DNA from: Adhaeribacter rhizoryzae
GTDB taxonomy: Bacteria > Bacteroidota > Bacteroidia > Cytophagales > Hymenobacteraceae
Direction of reading: 5' to 3'
Assembly: GCF_008629685.1 (NCBI RefSeq)
Contig: NZ_VWSF01000005.1
Span: forward strand, 124,001 to 188,000
DNA length: 64,000 nt
A program made the translations under genes and the position numbers. A model generated the notes under the pieces. The model worked only from the letters and a program-made list of their open reading frames with translations. It had not been told where the DNA came from and searched no databases. This document shows, in pieces, positions 62,637 to 64,000 of the stretch (the first letter of the stretch is position 1; each line of letters opens with the position of its first letter).

Positions 62637-64000
62637 ATGGTACTTACCTTAGTAATGTGGGCATACATTCACTGCTTTAATTGCAGTCTAGGATTAATGC
62701 TTTACAACCTGCTCAGCAATATTTTCGGCTGGAAATTTACGAAAGTACCGGCCTACCTGCTGAGTTTATTTGGTTTGTGCTTTTTAACCGGTTACCTGGC
62801 CATTTATTCGCTTTTTGCTCCTATAAATGTAATTACCCACTTAACTTTAATTATACCATTGGCCTTTTATGCTGTTAAACGAAAGGCGGTATTTAAACTG
62901 TTTTTGCAACCCCGCCTCAGTTTTTCAAAAACTGAATTTTTGTTTTTGCTATTACCGGTTTTAATTATAGTTCTTAATTTATTATACCTGAATACATTAC
63001 CTGTTTTACATACCGATAGTGGGCTGTATCACATTCAAGCCATTAAATGGCCGCAATATTACCCGGTTGTGCCGGGCATTGGCAATTTATTATCCCAAAT
63101 AGGTTATAATTCCAGTTTCTTTTTATGGTCGGCTTTTTTTAGTGGGGTATCGTTAACCAGCCAGCCAATTTATGCCCTTAACAGTTATCTGGTATTATTA
63201 TTAACCGTAACCGGACTAACCCTTTTTCGGGCAGCTTTTACAAAAGACAAAAGCAAAATGGCCTACAGTATTTTTCCGGTTATTTTATGCGGCTTAATCC
63301 CGATAATTTTCGATAGAGCCATTGCGTCGCCTACGCCGGATATTGCGTTAACGGTAATACTGGCTTTTATTTTTACCATTCAAATTTATCAGCTGGGTAA
63401 ATCAGGGAAAGAAATAAATGCGTTTGAAACCCTGACTTTGGTGTTGCTGGTGTTAACCGCCTTTACAATTAAAATATCGGTTGCTCCCATTGCGGGCGTT
63501 TTACTGTATTTAATTTTTACCGAACAGGTTAAGCTAAGTAAACAATGGGTTATGCTGGTAGCTGCGTCTGGCCTGTTTATTTTTGGCCCTTGGTTTATCC
63601 GCAATATTATTCAAACCGGGTATTTAGTTTATCCTTTTCCGTACCTTGATATTTTTACGGTTGACTGGAAAGTACCTATGCCAATTGTGCTGGATGAAAT
63701 GAATATGATAAAATCTTTTGCCAAAGAAGGGGCCAACGACTGGCAACGTGTTTTGCAAACTTCTTTCTGGGTTTGGGTTAAATCCTGGTACAGTTATCAA
63801 TCAACTTACTATAAATTTATACTTGCCGGAGCTGCCCTATCGCCTTTGTTCATGGTTATTTTGGGTTACCTAAAACGCGAAGCGCCAGGTTTTACAAATC
63901 TTTATAAAAAATTACTGGCCCTGTGGTTTATTTATTACGCAGGATTTCTATTCTGGCTGTATTTTGTGCCCAGTATTAGGTTTGGGGTTACGTTTATTTA
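62637..64000 (+). CDS. polytopic membrane protein (LIC_10190-like), 3' truncated by the window edge
   Basis: From ATG 62637 the frame stays open for 454 codons to the window end. It is a very hydrophobic protein with at least nine membrane helices. The first periplasmic loop has LPVLHTDSGLYHIQAIKWPQ and YYPVVPGIGNLLSQIGYNSS, which recall the LIC_10190 family of membrane proteins and, more distantly, GT-C glycosyltransferases (acidic residue in the first loop). A role in surface-glycan or lipid glycosylation is inference. Confidence 0.75.
   Translation, partial: MVLTLVMWAYIHCFNCSLGLMLYNLLSNIFGWKFTKVPAYLLSLFGLCFLTGYLAIYSLFAPINVITHLTLIIPLAFYAVKRKAVFKLFLQPRLSFSKTEFLFLLLPVLIIVLNLLYLNTLPVLHTDSGLYHIQAIKWPQYYPVVPGIGNLLSQIGYNSSFFLWSAFFSGVSLTSQPIYALNSYLVLLLTVTGLTLFRAAFTKDKSKMAYSIFPVILCGLIPIIFDRAIASPTPDIALTVILAFIFTIQIYQLGKSGKEINAFETLTLVLLVLTAFTIKISVAPIAGVLLYLIFTEQVKLSKQWVMLVAASGLFIFGPWFIRNIIQTGYLVYPFPYLDIFTVDWKVPMPIVLDEMNMIKSFAKEGANDWQRVLQTSFWVWVKSWYSYQSTYYKFILAGAALSPLFMVILGYLKREAPGFTNLYKKLLALWFIYYAGFLFWLYFVPSIRFGVTFI

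Noticed and set aside
62681-62878. A 65-residue plus-strand frame near the end of the window
   Set aside because: It overlaps, in another frame, the long open membrane-protein frame starting at 62637, which has far better coding character.

Overview
This window is a 64 kb piece of a Bacteroidota chromosome, most likely Cytophagales and probably Hymenobacteraceae. The evidence is TonB-dependent receptors with N-terminal carboxypeptidase-regulatory-like domains, secreted GH106, GH51 and GH31 enzymes, a PVC-type cytochrome dehydrogenase, a LIC_10190-type membrane protein, few Shine-Dalgarno sites, and two promoters of the Bacteroidetes type (TTG, about 19-20 bases, TAnnTTTG). The genus cannot be fixed from sequence alone; the great abundance of the palindrome AATATT makes me think of an Adhaeribacter-like genome, which is a guess. 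I see no tRNA, rRNA, CRISPR array, prophage or intact insertion sequence.

Layout. 1-3.7 kb: the end of a GH106 alpha-L-rhamnosidase, then a 2-keto-3-deoxy sugar-acid kinase and aldolase pair. 3.7-5.8 kb: a lipoprotein serpin with an inhibitory-type hinge, and a 2'-5' RNA ligase-like protein. 6.4-14.1 kb (minus strand): a metal-acquisition block with a small Cys-rich membrane protein, a TonB receptor, an Asp-box propeller with a CQCC motif, a siderophore-type TonB receptor and a PepSY membrane protein. A good promoter splits it into two transcription units. 14.5-21.6 kb: GH51 arabinofuranosidase, cold-shock protein, HtrA protease and a PKD/beta-helix lipoprotein. 21.8-25.5 kb: GH31 enzyme and an alginate-lyase-family protein, separated by a perfect hairpin and thirteen AACT repeats.

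27.5-38.8 kb is the most coherent pathway: a DeoR regulator, a secreted ENPP-type phosphodiesterase, a polyol-permease-family MFS transporter, a YoaD-like 2-hydroxyacid dehydrogenase, two FGGY kinases, a histidine phosphatase, a secreted glycerophosphodiesterase and a secreted metallophosphoesterase broken by an in-frame TGA. Together they suggest periplasmic cleavage of a phosphodiester, import of a polyol or sugar acid, then phosphorylation and oxidation inside the cell. The substrate is unknown.

38.9-51.3 kb holds SelO, YceI, small conserved proteins (SpoIIAA-like, TerB-like), an esterase-like hydrolase, a Gfo/Idh/MocA oxidoreductase, a GMC oxidoreductase with its small partner subunit, an ElaA-type acetyltransferase and MsrB. 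51.6-56.9 kb is a TetR/ABC/HlyD/TolC export operon whose only ATPase lacks most canonical catalytic motifs. 57.5-62.3 kb pairs an SGNH hydrolase with a 1179-residue PVC-type c-heme protein. The window ends inside a polytopic membrane protein.

Three kinds of non-coding structure stand out: massive over-representation of AATATT, often just before start codons; a dispersed repeat of about 65-90 bp present three times between genes; and MITE-like elements about 200 bp long whose ends match TWATACCAARTAGTA.
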